In this document: positions 16,321-25,221 of the stretch, piece by piece
How the letters are laid out: every line of letters starts with the position of its first letter
Position numbering within the stretch: position 1 is the stretch's first letter
Origin: Agathobaculum massiliense
GTDB taxonomy: Bacteria; Bacillota; Clostridia; Oscillospirales; Butyricicoccaceae
Assembly: GCF_900291975.1 (NCBI RefSeq)
Contig: NZ_OMPN01000001.1
Location: 930,001-994,000, forward strand
Direction: 5' to 3'
Length of the DNA: 64,000 nt
Translations under genes and position numbers: made by a program
Notes under the pieces: generated by a model
Told to the model about the DNA's origin: nothing
Database searches by the model: none
What the model saw: the letters and a program-made list of their open reading frames with translations, nothing else

Positions 16321-18824
16321 TGAATATGATTTTCACGCTTACACTCAGGAATCTGCTGTCGAATAAAAAGCGTACCCTACTCACACTTTTAACCATTCTT
16401 TTGTCAATCAGTATGATAACCGCTATTCTCTGTGGGGGATGGTCGTTGGTTGATTTTTTGAAAGAGAAAGAAAAAGTGTATGGTGGCGATTATGACTACT
16501 ACATGGAGGATTTGACTTGGGAGCAGGTTCAAGAGCTATATAGTCAAAACAATGTAGGCGAGGTTTCGCTTCTCCGCTTTGCCGGAAACAGTTTTTACGG
16601 GGAGAAATCCAACAGTACAATGCTCTCCGTTGGCGAGATTGACGAGAACTTTACCCAAAGATTTTCGTTAAATCAGTATTTGCTTGCGGGGCGTTTCCCG
16701 CAAGATGAAAATGAGCTTGTTATTTCAGAATCTTTTTTGAAGAAAAACAATATGAACACAGAGATTGGAGATACGATTTCTTTAACCCTTGGTTCAAGAA
16801 TTTGGGATGAATATAATGCCCAGCTTTCCGGGCTGACAAATTATAGGGGCGAAGAAGAAAGTTTCGTTCCAACGAAAGAGAAAGCGTATGTAGTTGTTGG
16901 TATTCTGTCAGATGTGAATGACTCAAAAATCGCAGCAAACTATAATGCCTTTGCAGGCGTTGACAAAACGGCATCCGATTTTGCTGCGTATGTCAAGGCA
17001 AAGAATTTATCCAATTCGATCTATACAGAAGCCGAAGAAGTGGCTGCGGCAGTAGACAGTCATGTAGCAAAGTTTCATTCTGAACTGTTAGTCTATCATG
17101 GAATTACCGGCGGCAAAGGAGCTGCCAAACTGATTGCTTTGGTAGTCATGGTCATTTGCCTTTTGATGGCTGCATCCGCTTCAATGATCAGCAACGCCCT
17201 CTCCATTTCCTTGCAGGAACGAATTAAGCAGATGGGAATGTTATCCAGTATTGGAGCCACAAAAGGGCAAAAACGCCTTAGTGTATATTTAGAAGCCTTT
17301 CTTTTGGGTGTGGTAAGCATACCTTTGGGATTGGTTGTCGGCATACTGCTGTCTGCTCTGTTGTTAAGTGTGGTCAGGGCAGCTTTTGGAGAAACATTCA
17401 CTTTTGGCATTGTAGAACTGTCCTTAAAGGTAAACGGACTTATCCTACTCGTCAGCGGATTATCCGGCATTGCTTCTTTGTACTTCGGAAGCAGAAAGCC
17501 TGTGAAGCAAGCTGCTAAAATTACAGTTATTGAAGCTATCCGCCAGTCTAACAATGCGGTATCAAAAAAGAAATTCCGTGATGGAAAAATCGTTTCTTTG
17601 GTTTTTGGCATTTATGGTTCGCTGGCAGCTAAAAATATTAAGCGTAATCCAAAACGCTTCCGAGCAATTACTGGCTCTATTTTCTTGTCGGTGGTAATTG
17701 CCCTTTCCTTATACAGTTTGTCTGATTTTATGCTTTATCAGACATCCTTGGACATGAAGGAGGACGGTTCCTGTTATACTGATGTGATTTCGACGATTCA
17801 ATACAAAGATATTCCTACCGCAATCGGGGCATTATCGGATGAAAATATCACTGCGGATGTTTCCTATTCTTTTCAGCGATATATGACTGCTGAATTTTCG
17901 CAGGAACAAATCAATCCTGATATGCAGGGATATTTTATCAATGGTACGAAAGCAGAGGTATATGTCGTAGGACTGGACGAAGAACATTTTACTTCCTTTT
18001 GTGAGGAAAATGGCTTTCATATTATGACTGGCAGCTCCAATCGTGGAATCCTGCTCAATCAGACAATGGGATATTATAATGCGGGTCAAAATCGAGTGAT
18101 TGCAGGCTCCCCGTTTCTTATTGAACCGGGAACTGAAATCATTCCGTTGGGGGCATCCGAGGATGCCTTGCCGATTATCGTGGAAGAAATCGTTTCAGAA
18201 GAAAATGCAAATATCCAATCCATGTTTGTGAGAGATCGAGCTGTCCTCATTGTGCCTTTAAGTTATTTTAACTGGCTGATAGATGATAACGCCTATGTGG
18301 AAATGAGAATACAGACAGCACAGCATAAAGAAGCAATGGACTGTCTGGCTGACAGAGGATTTCCGCAAACTGTGGACATTGCAGCCGCAACGAATAATTC
18401 CAGACAGGTATATACGATTGCAAAACTGGTAATCTGCCTGTTCTCGATCCTGATGACGGTTATTATCAGTTTGAATGTTTGCAACACTATCTCAAATACA
18501 ATTCATTTGAGAAGAAGCGAATTTGCTGTTCTGCGTTCTGTTGGTATGACTGCCAAAGGATTGAAATGTACGCTATTGCTTGAAGCTGTTTTGTACGGCG
18601 TAAAAGCATTGGTTCTTGCGTTGCCTGTGAGCTTTTTGATTCATTGTGCCATCTACTACTTCATATCGTCGGGTATGACACCATTTGCTTTTTATATCAA
18701 CGGTGGTATTTATGCTCTTGCAGTTCTGGCGGTCGGTGCTATGGTATGTATCGCTATGCTGTTTGCTGTCAGAAGCGTATCAAAGGTGGAAATTGTAGAG
18801 GAACTGAAATTGAGCAATATGTAA
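16320..18824 (+). CDS. ABC transporter permease, FtsX family
   Basis: An 834-residue membrane protein with two FtsX domains. An N-terminal helix (about 18-38) is followed by a large extracellular region, then three helices near 275-385. A second unit starts near 437 with another extracellular region and three C-terminal helices (about 700-825). This MacB-like duplicated layout is longer than BceB (about 650 residues), so the transporter is Bce-like in context but not a BceB orthologue. The substrate is unknown. Confidence 0.85.
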   Translation: MNMIFTLTLRNLLSNKKRTLLTLLTILLSISMITAILCGGWSLVDFLKEKEKVYGGDYDYYMEDLTWEQVQELYSQNNVGEVSLLRFAGNSFYGEKSNSTMLSVGEIDENFTQRFSLNQYLLAGRFPQDENELVISESFLKKNNMNTEIGDTISLTLGSRIWDEYNAQLSGLTNYRGEEESFVPTKEKAYVVVGILSDVNDSKIAANYNAFAGVDKTASDFAAYVKAKNLSNSIYTEAEEVAAAVDSHVAKFHSELLVYHGITGGKGAAKLIALVVMVICLLMAASASMISNALSISLQERIKQMGMLSSIGATKGQKRLSVYLEAFLLGVVSIPLGLVVGILLSALLLSVVRAAFGETFTFGIVELSLKVNGLILLVSGLSGIASLYFGSRKPVKQAAKITVIEAIRQSNNAVSKKKFRDGKIVSLVFGIYGSLAAKNIKRNPKRFRAITGSIFLSVVIALSLYSLSDFMLYQTSLDMKEDGSCYTDVISTIQYKDIPTAIGALSDENITADVSYSFQRYMTAEFSQEQINPDMQGYFINGTKAEVYVVGLDEEHFTSFCEENGFHIMTGSSNRGILLNQTMGYYNAGQNRVIAGSPFLIEPGTEIIPLGASEDALPIIVEEIVSEENANIQSMFVRDRAVLIVPLSYFNWLIDDNAYVEMRIQTAQHKEAMDCLADRGFPQTVDIAAATNNSRQVYTIAKLVICLFSILMTVIISLNVCNTISNTIHLRRSEFAVLRSVGMTAKGLKCTLLLEAVLYGVKALVLALPVSFLIHCAIYYFISSGMTPFAFYINGGIYALAVLAVGAMVCIAMLFAVRSVSKVEIVEELKLSNM

Positions 18825-18866
18825 TCATTCAATCTAACAAAGCAACTGAAACGGAGGTAATAGAAA

Positions 18867-19229
18867 TTGCGTAAAAAGAAACTGGTAAAGAGAGTTGCAG
18901 GCATTGCTTTGACTGTTGGTGTAGTTATACTTGCCATTGTATGTGTCGGTAAAGTAAATCGCATTCAGAACGAAAAAGATATTATTGGCACATGGAAGGA
19001 TACAAATGCGGAGGAGGTATTTACCTTTCAAGAGAACGGGGAACTTGCTGTGAGTAAAGATATGCCCGATTCGGGTCTGTCCTGCGGTAACGCATCTTAT
19101 GGTTTTTCTTACTCGGATATAATCTGCGTGACACAGGGAGATAGTAGTGTAGAATTTGAGATAGAAGTAGATCATGACGAATTGACAATCTTCTTTATGG
19201 GGCAAGAATACTTAGCGTTAGAAAGGTAA
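18867..19229 (+). CDS. Membrane-anchored small protein at the end of the transporter operon
   Basis: A 120-residue protein that starts at TTG 18867 behind ACGGAGG. Residues 10-30 form a signal-anchor (VAGIALTVGVVILAIVCVG). The outer part reads IIGTWKDTNAEEVFTFQENG, the beta-strand pattern of lipocalin-like DUF5640 proteins. It may work with the exporter outside the membrane, which is inferred from position. The 463 bp after it contain two terminators and an oriT candidate but no gene. Confidence 0.65.
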   Translation: MRKKKLVKRVAGIALTVGVVILAIVCVGKVNRIQNEKDIIGTWKDTNAEEVFTFQENGELAVSKDMPDSGLSCGNASYGFSYSDIICVTQGDSSVEFEIEVDHDELTIFFMGQEYLALER

Positions 19230-19277
19230 TGGTAGAAACTCTCTTGTTTCGTAAAAACTGAATAGAATGAACAAACC

Positions 19278-19311
19278 AAAGGCGACTAACCGTAAAAAGT
19301 TGGTCGCTTTT
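19278..19311 (+). terminator. Terminator after the transporter operon
   Basis: AAAGGCGACTAAC pairs with GTTGGTCGCTTTT (two G-T pairs) around an 8-nt loop. Confidence 0.7.
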
Positions 19312-19359
19312 GCTTTGCTCATTTGCAAAGCGGATGTGTCGGAAACGGCATATCCGAAA

Positions 19360-19403
19360 AGTGGAGAAATCCGATTTGACGAAATTGGACTTCTCCATTT
19401 TTT
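19360..19403 (+). terminator. Second terminator in the same gap
   Basis: AGTGGAGAAATCCGATTT (19360-19377) pairs with AAATTGGACTTCTCCATT (19382-19399) with a GACG loop, followed by more T residues. Confidence 0.75.
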
Positions 19404-19570
19404 TGTGAAAGTCTCCGATGGAGAGTTTCGCAAAAACCGATGGACTGCAAATGTCGGCAGCTGACGATGTGAAGCAGTTTATCGGGCAGGAGTACAGAGG
19501 GCGGCAAGCCCTTTGTGCATGGGTACAGGGAATGCAATATCCCTGTGCAGGTCAAGGGCGGCAGCCTTGC

Positions 19571-19603
19571 CCAGTTAAGTGGCGTTTCGCCACTTAGTAC
19601 TGG
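19571..19603 (+). other. Candidate oriT hairpin upstream of the MOBV relaxase
   Basis: A 33-bp palindrome: CCAGT-AAGTGGCG-TTT-CGCCACTT-ACTGG, with 8-bp inner and 5-bp outer arms. It lies 90 bp upstream of the relaxase gene in a gene-free stretch, the usual location of a mobilization origin. A nick site was not identified by sequence. Confidence 0.55.
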
Positions 19604-19692
19604 GTATTACTTGTCGCAAAATTGCAGCAAGGATGGCAGCTTCGCTGCCCCTTTCCCCTGCGGGGAAAATCTGAACGGAGGTTAGAAATGGT

Positions 19693-20928
19693 TTGAAATT
19701 AACAAGACACAACGGTCGCTCCGGCAAGCATGGCACTTACAACCCGAAGCACAATGACCGCACTTTTGATGTGAGCAACAGCGAACACATTGACGAAGAA
19801 CGAGCCAAGCACAATGTCTATTGGGACTGCTTCAACGGCTATCGCACCTTTGCAGAGAAGCAAGTCCAGAGCGAGCTTGCAGACACTTTCGAGGAAGTGG
19901 AGGAACTGTTCTACTCCGCAAAATACGGTGCTTATGTCGAAGCACAGAACGCCAGAAACGATAAGAACAGGCACTCGGAACGCAACCGCACCACAACGGA
20001 TTTGCTTAAAGACAAAAGGACTTGCCCGGAGGAAACCATCTATCAGATCGGAAAGATGGGCGACCATGTTTCGCCTGATGTTCTGCTGAAAGTCGTGACG
20101 GATTTCTTCGTGGAGATGGAACGGCGTTTCGGCTCTCATGTTCACATTCTGGATTGGGCATTACATCTGGATGAAGCGACACCGCACATTCAAGAACGCC
20201 ATGTATTCGACTGTGAAAACCGCTACGGCGAGATTTGCCCACAACAGGAAAAGGCACTTGAAGCATTAGGCTTTGAACTGCCAGACCCCACCAAGAAGCA
20301 AGGCAGACACAACAACCGAAAAATGACTTTCGATTCTGCCTGTCGTGCCATGCTCTTTGATATTGCAAAAAGGCATGGTCTGCATTTGGAGCAAGAGCCG
20401 GAATATGGAGGGCGAGCCTATCTTGAAAAACAGGACTTCATTCTTGCCAAACAAAAAGAGCAGTTGGAGGTACAGGAGCAGAGATTAGAGGAACTGACTT
20501 TGAAAATCGAGGATGTGGAAACGCTGATTGATGATGTTGCCGATATTGCCTATGACAAGGCGGTGGAGGTCGTGACAGATACAGTCAGAGTGGAAACCCA
20601 CAAGGAGGACATTCGGCTGATTGAGGAAACAAAGACATGGCTTCAATCGCCGGAACGCAAAGCACCGAAGAAAGAGCGTGACTATGCAATCAGCCGTTTG
20701 GATGGCGTGATTGGCAAAATCAAAAATGCCATGCAGTCTGCATTGCAGAAAATCCAGTCCAGACTTCTTTCGCCGGAGGTCAAGAAAACGAGCAAAGAGC
20801 AGATTAAGGAAAAGGTCAAGCCCTCCATCCTTGCCAGACTTGAAAGAAACAAGGAACTGGCAAAACAGGAAAATGAAGCGAGACGGAGCGAACACCGTCC
20901 GCACAAAAAACAGAATATGGAGCTTTAA
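19693..20928 (+). CDS. MobV/Pre-type relaxase of element 1
   Basis: A 411-residue mobilization protein that nicks its own oriT for transfer through a helper conjugation system. The N-terminus (LTRHNGRSGKHGTYNPKHND) and the motif HLDEATPHIQ near residue 160 are typical of this group of plasmid recombination/mobilization enzymes. The second half is a charged coiled coil (about 250-400). KPSILARLE at 376-384, 36 residues from the C-terminus, matches a motif shared with ICE proteins. It starts at TTG 19693 behind CGGAGG. The nearby ATG at 19688 runs straight into a stop. Confidence 0.85.
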   Translation: MKLTRHNGRSGKHGTYNPKHNDRTFDVSNSEHIDEERAKHNVYWDCFNGYRTFAEKQVQSELADTFEEVEELFYSAKYGAYVEAQNARNDKNRHSERNRTTTDLLKDKRTCPEETIYQIGKMGDHVSPDVLLKVVTDFFVEMERRFGSHVHILDWALHLDEATPHIQERHVFDCENRYGEICPQQEKALEALGFELPDPTKKQGRHNNRKMTFDSACRAMLFDIAKRHGLHLEQEPEYGGRAYLEKQDFILAKQKEQLEVQEQRLEELTLKIEDVETLIDDVADIAYDKAVEVVTDTVRVETHKEDIRLIEETKTWLQSPERKAPKKERDYAISRLDGVIGKIKNAMQSALQKIQSRLLSPEVKKTSKEQIKEKVKPSILARLERNKELAKQENEARRSEHRPHKKQNMEL

Positions 20929-20988
20929 GGCACTTGCCATTTTCGATTTGAGAATGACAGGTGCTTTTTCCATTTTGGGAGGTTGATA

Positions 20989-21609
20989 ATGAATGTATTT
21001 GAAGCAGTAAAGCAGTCGGTCACGACAAGGCAGGCGGCAGAGTTTTACGGCTTTCGTGTAAACCGAGCCGGAATGATAGCCTGTCCGTTTCACAATGACC
21101 GCACACCGAGCATGAAAGTGGATAAGCGTTTTCATTGTTTCGGCTGCGGTGCGGATGGGGATGCCGTTGACTTTGTTTCCCGACTGTTTGAATTGCCGAG
21201 CAAAGAAGCCGCTATGAAACTGGCTGACGATTTCGGTATCGCTTATGACCGAAACGGCAAGCCGTCCATCGTGGCAAAAATCCGAGAGCCTACCGCCAAA
21301 CAGAAGTTTGAAGCGGAGGAAAAACGGTGCTTTCGTGTGCTGTCCGATTACTTCCACAAGCTCCGAGCGTGGGAAAAGGACTATGCACCGAAGCAGCCAG
21401 AGGACGAATGGCATCCGCTATTTACAGAAGCCTTGAACAAGAGAGATTATATTGAATATCTCCTTGATATTTTGATTGACGGAACACTTGAAGATAGAAA
21501 GGCACTTGTAGCCGAGCAAAGAAACGAGGTGATGAAACTTGAACGAAGATTTGCAGACAGCCGCCAGAGAGGAAATTCGAGACCGATTAGAACTGACACA
21601 GCAAGGTAA
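20989..21609 (+). CDS. CHC2 zinc-finger primase-type protein
   Basis: A 206-residue protein starting at ATG 20989 behind GGGAGG. Residues about 25-60 form the primase zinc finger (CPFHNDRTPSMKV, then FHCFGCGADGD). The rest is helical and charged, without a visible Toprim catalytic core, so it probably recruits or assists priming together with the downstream VapE helicase, whose frame overlaps by 71 bp. In element 2 the same job is done by a single fused protein. Confidence 0.8.
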   Translation: MNVFEAVKQSVTTRQAAEFYGFRVNRAGMIACPFHNDRTPSMKVDKRFHCFGCGADGDAVDFVSRLFELPSKEAAMKLADDFGIAYDRNGKPSIVAKIREPTAKQKFEAEEKRCFRVLSDYFHKLRAWEKDYAPKQPEDEWHPLFTEALNKRDYIEYLLDILIDGTLEDRKALVAEQRNEVMKLERRFADSRQRGNSRPIRTDTAR

Positions 21610-22891
21610 GCCTGCGAATACCGCCATGAATTACAAGACGGTATTTCAGAATGACCCTCTACTGAAAGGTGCTATCCGCAAAAATCTGTTGACGGAACGC
21701 ACCGACATTGTAAAGCCGCTTGGTTGGTATCGTGAAAGCTCCACTCTGACCGATGTGGATATTAAATATCTGCTTCTCTACTTTGAAGAACACTACGGCT
21801 TGACGGTTGAGAAGAAAATCGAGGATGCCGCATTGGTTATTGCCAACGAAAACCGCTACCACCCTGTCTGCGATTTTCTGAACGGCTTGGAGTGGGACGG
21901 ACAGGAACGCATACGCTTTTGTCTGCACCGCTTTCTTGGGTCGGATGCCGATGATTATACCTATGAAGCCTTGAAGCTGTTTCTGCTTGGGGCAATCAGC
22001 CGAGCCTTTAAGCCGGGGTGCAAGTTTGAAGTCATGCTATGCCTTGTCGGAGGGCAAGGAGCCGGAAAGTCCTCTTTCTTCCGTCTGCTTGCGGTCAAGG
22101 ACGATTGGTTTACCGATGACCTTAAAAAGCTGGATGATGAAAATGTGTACCGCAAAATGCAAGGGCATTGGATAATCGAGATGTCGGAGATGATAGCCAC
22201 AGCCAATGCAAAGAGTATTGAGGAAATCAAGTCCTTTTTGAGCAGACAGAAAGAGACCTACAAAGTCCCCTATGAGACACATCCGGCAGACCGCAAGCGA
22301 CAATGCGTGTTTGGCGGTTCGTCAAATACTCTGGACTTCCTACCCCTTGACCGCACAGGCAACCGCCGTTTCGTGCCGGTCATGGTTTACCCCGAAAGAG
22401 CCGAGGTGCATATCCTCGACAATGAGGAAGAATCCAGAGCCTACATTCATCAGATGTGGGCAGAAGCAATGGCGATCTACCGAAGCAGAGACTTCAAGCT
22501 GCGGTTTAGCCCGACAATGAATGAGTATCTGAAAGCACATCAAAGGGAGTTTATGCCGGAGGACACCAAAGCCGGACAGATACTTGATTATCTGGACAGC
22601 TACACAGGCAATGCCGTCTGCTCCAAACAGCTTTACAGAGAAGCATTGGGGCATGAGTATGACGAGCCGAAGCAATGGGAACTGCGAGAGATAAACGACA
22701 TTATGAACAATGTTGTCAAAGGTTGGAAGTCTTTCAGCAATCCGAGACACTTCCCGAAGCCGTATCTTCGTCAGAAAGGTTGGGAGCGTGAGTTGCCCGA
22801 CAACGGAGAAGCTGACAACGGAGACGGAAGATTTATTCCTCTCTCCGATGCGGAGCTTGAACAGATGGAACTGCCGGAGGGATGGCGATAG
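21539..22891 (+). CDS. VapE-family replication helicase
   Basis: A 450-residue P-loop protein of the virulence-associated E family, which supports replication of phage satellites and mobile elements. It has the pre-core CDFLNGLEWDGQERI, Walker A GGQGAGKSSFFR near residue 175, the IIEMSEM segment and FGGSSNTLDFLPLDRTGNRRF, all characteristic. It starts at TTG 21539 inside the CHC2 gene. A group of GTTGTC repeats begins inside its 3' end. Confidence 0.85.
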   Translation: MNEDLQTAAREEIRDRLELTQQGKPANTAMNYKTVFQNDPLLKGAIRKNLLTERTDIVKPLGWYRESSTLTDVDIKYLLLYFEEHYGLTVEKKIEDAALVIANENRYHPVCDFLNGLEWDGQERIRFCLHRFLGSDADDYTYEALKLFLLGAISRAFKPGCKFEVMLCLVGGQGAGKSSFFRLLAVKDDWFTDDLKKLDDENVYRKMQGHWIIEMSEMIATANAKSIEEIKSFLSRQKETYKVPYETHPADRKRQCVFGGSSNTLDFLPLDRTGNRRFVPVMVYPERAEVHILDNEEESRAYIHQMWAEAMAIYRSRDFKLRFSPTMNEYLKAHQREFMPEDTKAGQILDYLDSYTGNAVCSKQLYREALGHEYDEPKQWELREINDIMNNVVKGWKSFSNPRHFPKPYLRQKGWERELPDNGEADNGDGRFIPLSDAELEQMELPEGWR

Positions 22892-23114
22892 AAAATTGCT
22901 ATCCTGTTGTCAGCTTGTTGCCGAGCCGGTTGTCAATCCCGTTGTCGGGCAAAATCCGAAAAAGCCTTGTCAAGACTGGACTTTTCTCTCTCTGACAACC
23001 TTGACAACCAAGATTTCAAAGAAAAAGTAAATAGTAAGCAATAAGAGCCGCCCGATAAGATAAAAGGTTTTTGAATGTCCGTTGTCAGGACTTCGTTGTC
23101 AGCCTTTCCTTGTC
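22799..23114 (+). repeat. Cluster of GTTGTC/GACAAC repeats downstream of vapE
   Basis: GTTGTC occurs at 22906, 22929, 22941, 23081 and 23095, CTTGTC at 22966 and 23109, and the reverse GACAAC at 22799, 22814, 22994 and 23003. Eleven copies in 316 bp far exceed chance. Several extend to GTTGTCAG or TTGTCGGGC. Placement beside the helicase gene fits an iteron-type origin. The 252 bp from 22892 to 23143 hold no gene. Confidence 0.65.
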
Positions 23115-23143
23115 GGGCATTTTTCATTCACAGGAGGTATTGA

Positions 23144-23332
23144 ATGACAGAAAACAGAAACACAGCAGCACAGACCACCACCCAGCACACCGCACCCACC
23201 GTCAGAAAGCAGATAAACGGCACGACCTATATCGTCCGTGTCCACTTCAACGAGAACGCCAGAGAGACAATGGAGGACAAAATCAAGCGTCTGCTTCGCA
23301 ACGAGATTCAGCAAAATGTAACTTGTTTGTGA
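23144..23332 (+). CDS. tnpW: TnpW family small protein of element 1
   Basis: A 62-residue protein at the right end, only 35 bp from the recombination site. The core KQINGTTYIVRVHFNENARETMEDKIKR-like pattern (quoted in part: GTTYIVRVHFNENA) is shared with the TnpW of element 2 at 42666 (NTTYRVKIHFSTTSKETM). TnpW was first named in Tn4451. Its role is unknown. AGGAGG precedes the start. Confidence 0.8.
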   Translation: MTENRNTAAQTTTQHTAPTVRKQINGTTYIVRVHFNENARETMEDKIKRLLRNEIQQNVTCL

Positions 23333-23349
23333 ATTTGATGAAAAAGTCC

Positions 23350-23355
23350 TTGACT
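23350..23355 (+). promoter_or_regulatory. -35 half of the excision-created promoter, element 1
   Basis: TTGACT lies 12 bp from the right end. In the circle it is followed by 17 bp and TATGCT from the left end. In the integrated state it faces virD4 sequence with no -10 box at the right distance. Confidence 0.7.
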
Positions 23356-23367
23356 TTTCGTCTCTGG

Positions 23368-24166
23368 CAAGACCGCTAAGTCGATTTTGATTTCCTGCGG
23401 CGCTCGTCTGGCTCCTTTTGATATTCAGGAGGTCAGAGATGTGACTGCCTATGACGAGTTGCAGTTGGATACTCTCGGAGATAAGAAAACGGCGCTCTTT
23501 CTGATTATGTCAGATACGGATGCGACGTTTAATTTTTTGATCTCCATGATTTACACACAGCTGTTCAACTTGTTGTGCGAGAAAGCAGATGATGTGTACG
23601 GCGGCAGACTGCCGGTTCATGTGCGCTGCTTGATTGATGAGATGGCAAACATCGGTCAGATTCCCAATCTGGAAAAACTGGTAGCGACAATCCGAAGCCG
23701 TGAAATATCGGCTTGCCTTGTTCTCCAGGCACAATCACAGCTGAAAGCCATTTATAAAGACAATGCCGATACCATCATCGGCAACATGGATTCCCGAATT
23801 TTCCTGGGTGGTTCTGAGCCAACCACGCTCAAAGAACTGAATCAGGCATTGGGAAAAGAAACTATCGACACCTACAACACCTCCAACACCAGAGGTAACA
23901 GCCCGTCTTACGGCTTGAATTATCAGAAGTTAGGCAAAGACCTTGCGAGCGTAGATGAGCTTGCGGTTCTGGATGGCAGCAAGTGTATTTTGCAGTTGCG
24001 TGGTGTCAGACCGTTTCTTTCTGACAAGTACGATCTGACGCAGCACCCCAATTATAAGTACACATCAGACTTTGATAAGAGAAATGAGTTCAACATTGAG
24101 CAGTTTCTGAGTCGAAGGTTGAAGCTCAAGGCAGGTGATGAGTTTGTGGTAGTCGATGCGGATTAA
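23368..24166 (+). pseudogene. virD4: VirD4/TraG coupling protein, 3' part, split by element 1
   Basis: Continues the coupling protein in frame from the Gly codon at the junction (KTAKSILISCGARLAPFD). It holds Walker B (CLIDEMANIG), the ACLVLQAQSQLKAIY segment and the GGSEPTTLKELNQALG region of VirD4 proteins. It cannot form a working ATPase alone because Walker A is 13 kb upstream. An internal TTG at 23387 could start a fragment, but no ribosome binding site is seen. Confidence 0.9.
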
Positions 24167-24178
24167 GGAGGTTTCTGT

Positions 24179-24499
24179 TTGGAAAATCTGAAAACGGTAT
24201 CTGCCCTGGTTAAGAACATCTTGGAACACGACCACAAGGCAAGAAATACCGACAATCATTTGTACCTGATGGTACTGGAACACTATTCCGGTCTGCGTGG
24301 CATCGACATTCATGCCATGACGGTTCCTGTGTTTTTGAAGGAACTGGATAGACGCAGCTTTCCGGGGTTTGAAACTGTCCGCAGAAGCAGACAGAAAGTG
24401 CAGGCAACCTACCCTGACCTTGCTCCCAGTGAAGCCGTAGGCAAGCGCAGAGCAAAAAATGAGGTTGTATATCGAGAATTTGCAGAAAGCGAGGTGTAA
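24179..24499 (+). CDS. Conjugation-region protein of unknown function
   Basis: A 106-residue protein that starts at TTG 24179, with TAAGGAGG overlapping the end of virD4. It is basic in its C-terminal half (RRSRQKVQATYPDLAPSEAVGKRR). It sits between the coupling protein and a helix-turn-helix gene. No family is recognised. Confidence 0.6.
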   Translation: MENLKTVSALVKNILEHDHKARNTDNHLYLMVLEHYSGLRGIDIHAMTVPVFLKELDRRSFPGFETVRRSRQKVQATYPDLAPSEAVGKRRAKNEVVYREFAESEV

Positions 24500-24504
24500 A
24501 AAAA

Positions 24505-24897
24505 ATGACTTGGTGGATCACGGATACCTCTATTGGGCAGCGATTGAAGTTCGTTAGACGATTTCGCCGCCTTACCCAGAAAGAGCTTGGACTCCTGATG
24601 GGGTATTCCGAGAAAACAGCGGATGTCCGTATTGCTCAGTATGAGAAAAACGCTCGAACCCCTAATGCAGAAACCACAGCGAAACTCGCAGAGGTTCTGA
24701 AGGTTTCACCTGTCGTTTTTTCACCGACAATCTGTGCTTCTCGTGAAGATTTGTTGCAGTCAATGTATTGGCTGTTTCTTATGAAAGGTGGTGGTGATAT
24801 ATATGATTGTGAAACTGAATATGCAAGAAGCAGAATGGAACAGAAACTTGGCGTGATAACCGTCGAGGAGTTCCTTGAAAAGATTCTCGTAAACTAA
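24505..24897 (+). CDS. XRE-type helix-turn-helix regulator in the transfer region
   Basis: A 130-residue protein. The helix-turn-helix (about 10-70) reads IGQRLKFVRRFRRLTQKELG and SEKTADVRIAQYEKNARTPN. The C-terminal part is acidic and may sense a signal or dimerise. It lies directly before a terminator and the type IV secretion genes, so it may set their level. The gene after it begins behind that terminator. Confidence 0.75.
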   Translation: MTWWITDTSIGQRLKFVRRFRRLTQKELGLLMGYSEKTADVRIAQYEKNARTPNAETTAKLAEVLKVSPVVFSPTICASREDLLQSMYWLFLMKGGGDIYDCETEYARSRMEQKLGVITVEEFLEKILVN

Positions 24898-24942
24898 GCC
24901 TTCCGTCCGGTTTTGATGCCGGTAGTACGGAGGGCTTTTTCT
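24896..24942 (+). terminator. Terminator/attenuator before the secretion genes
   Basis: AAGCCTTCCGTCCGG pairs with CCGGTAGTACGGAGGGCTT, followed by TTTTT. Only 26 nt separate it from the AGGAGG of the Maff2 gene, too few for a promoter. Confidence 0.8.
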
Positions 24943-24980
24943 ATTCTCAAAACAATTTCAAATTTTAGGAGGAAAATATT

Positions 24981-25196
24981 ATGGCATTTTTCAATAGCGC
25001 AGTAACCGTTCTTCAGACTCTCGTTATCGCTCTGGGCGCAGGTCTTGGCATCTGGGGTGCAATCAATCTGCTTGAGGGCTACGGCAACGATAACCCCGGC
25101 GCAAAGTCCCAGGGCATGAAGCAGCTCATGGCTGGCGGCGGTGTTGCCCTCATCGGCACCACCCTTGTACCTCTGCTCTCCGGACTGTTCGGTTAA
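24981..25196 (+). CDS. Maff2 family membrane protein
   Basis: A 71-residue protein with two hydrophobic segments (about 8-28 and 48-68) and the sequence MAFFNSAVTVLQTLVIALGA. Maff2 proteins resemble small pilin-like or VirB2/VirB3-position subunits of Clostridia type IV secretion systems and lie first in the secretion operon, as here. Strong AGGAGG site; GC-rich and highly expressed-looking codon use. Confidence 0.85.
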   Translation: MAFFNSAVTVLQTLVIALGAGLGIWGAINLLEGYGNDNPGAKSQGMKQLMAGGGVALIGTTLVPLLSGLFG

Positions 25197-25221
25197 TCAC
25201 AAAACAAGGAGGTAATCGCCT

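Larger units (their letters stand above)
10082..23367 (+). mobile_element. Element 1: 13.3-kb serine-recombinase mobilizable element inside virD4
   Basis: Boundaries come from rejoining virD4. The left flank ends ...GCTGCCGG (GG at 10080-10081) and the right flank resumes GGCAAGACC (GG at 23366-23367), so GG is the shared dinucleotide. Gene order is large serine recombinase, TnpV, small proteins, a cargo module of HTH regulator/response regulator/histidine kinase/ABC transporter, MOBV relaxase, CHC2 protein, VapE and TnpW. This matches the Tn4451-like or IME class that uses a host ICE for transfer. The relaxase, a palindromic oriT candidate and the primase/helicase genes suggest it can process its own DNA. 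Confidence 0.9.
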
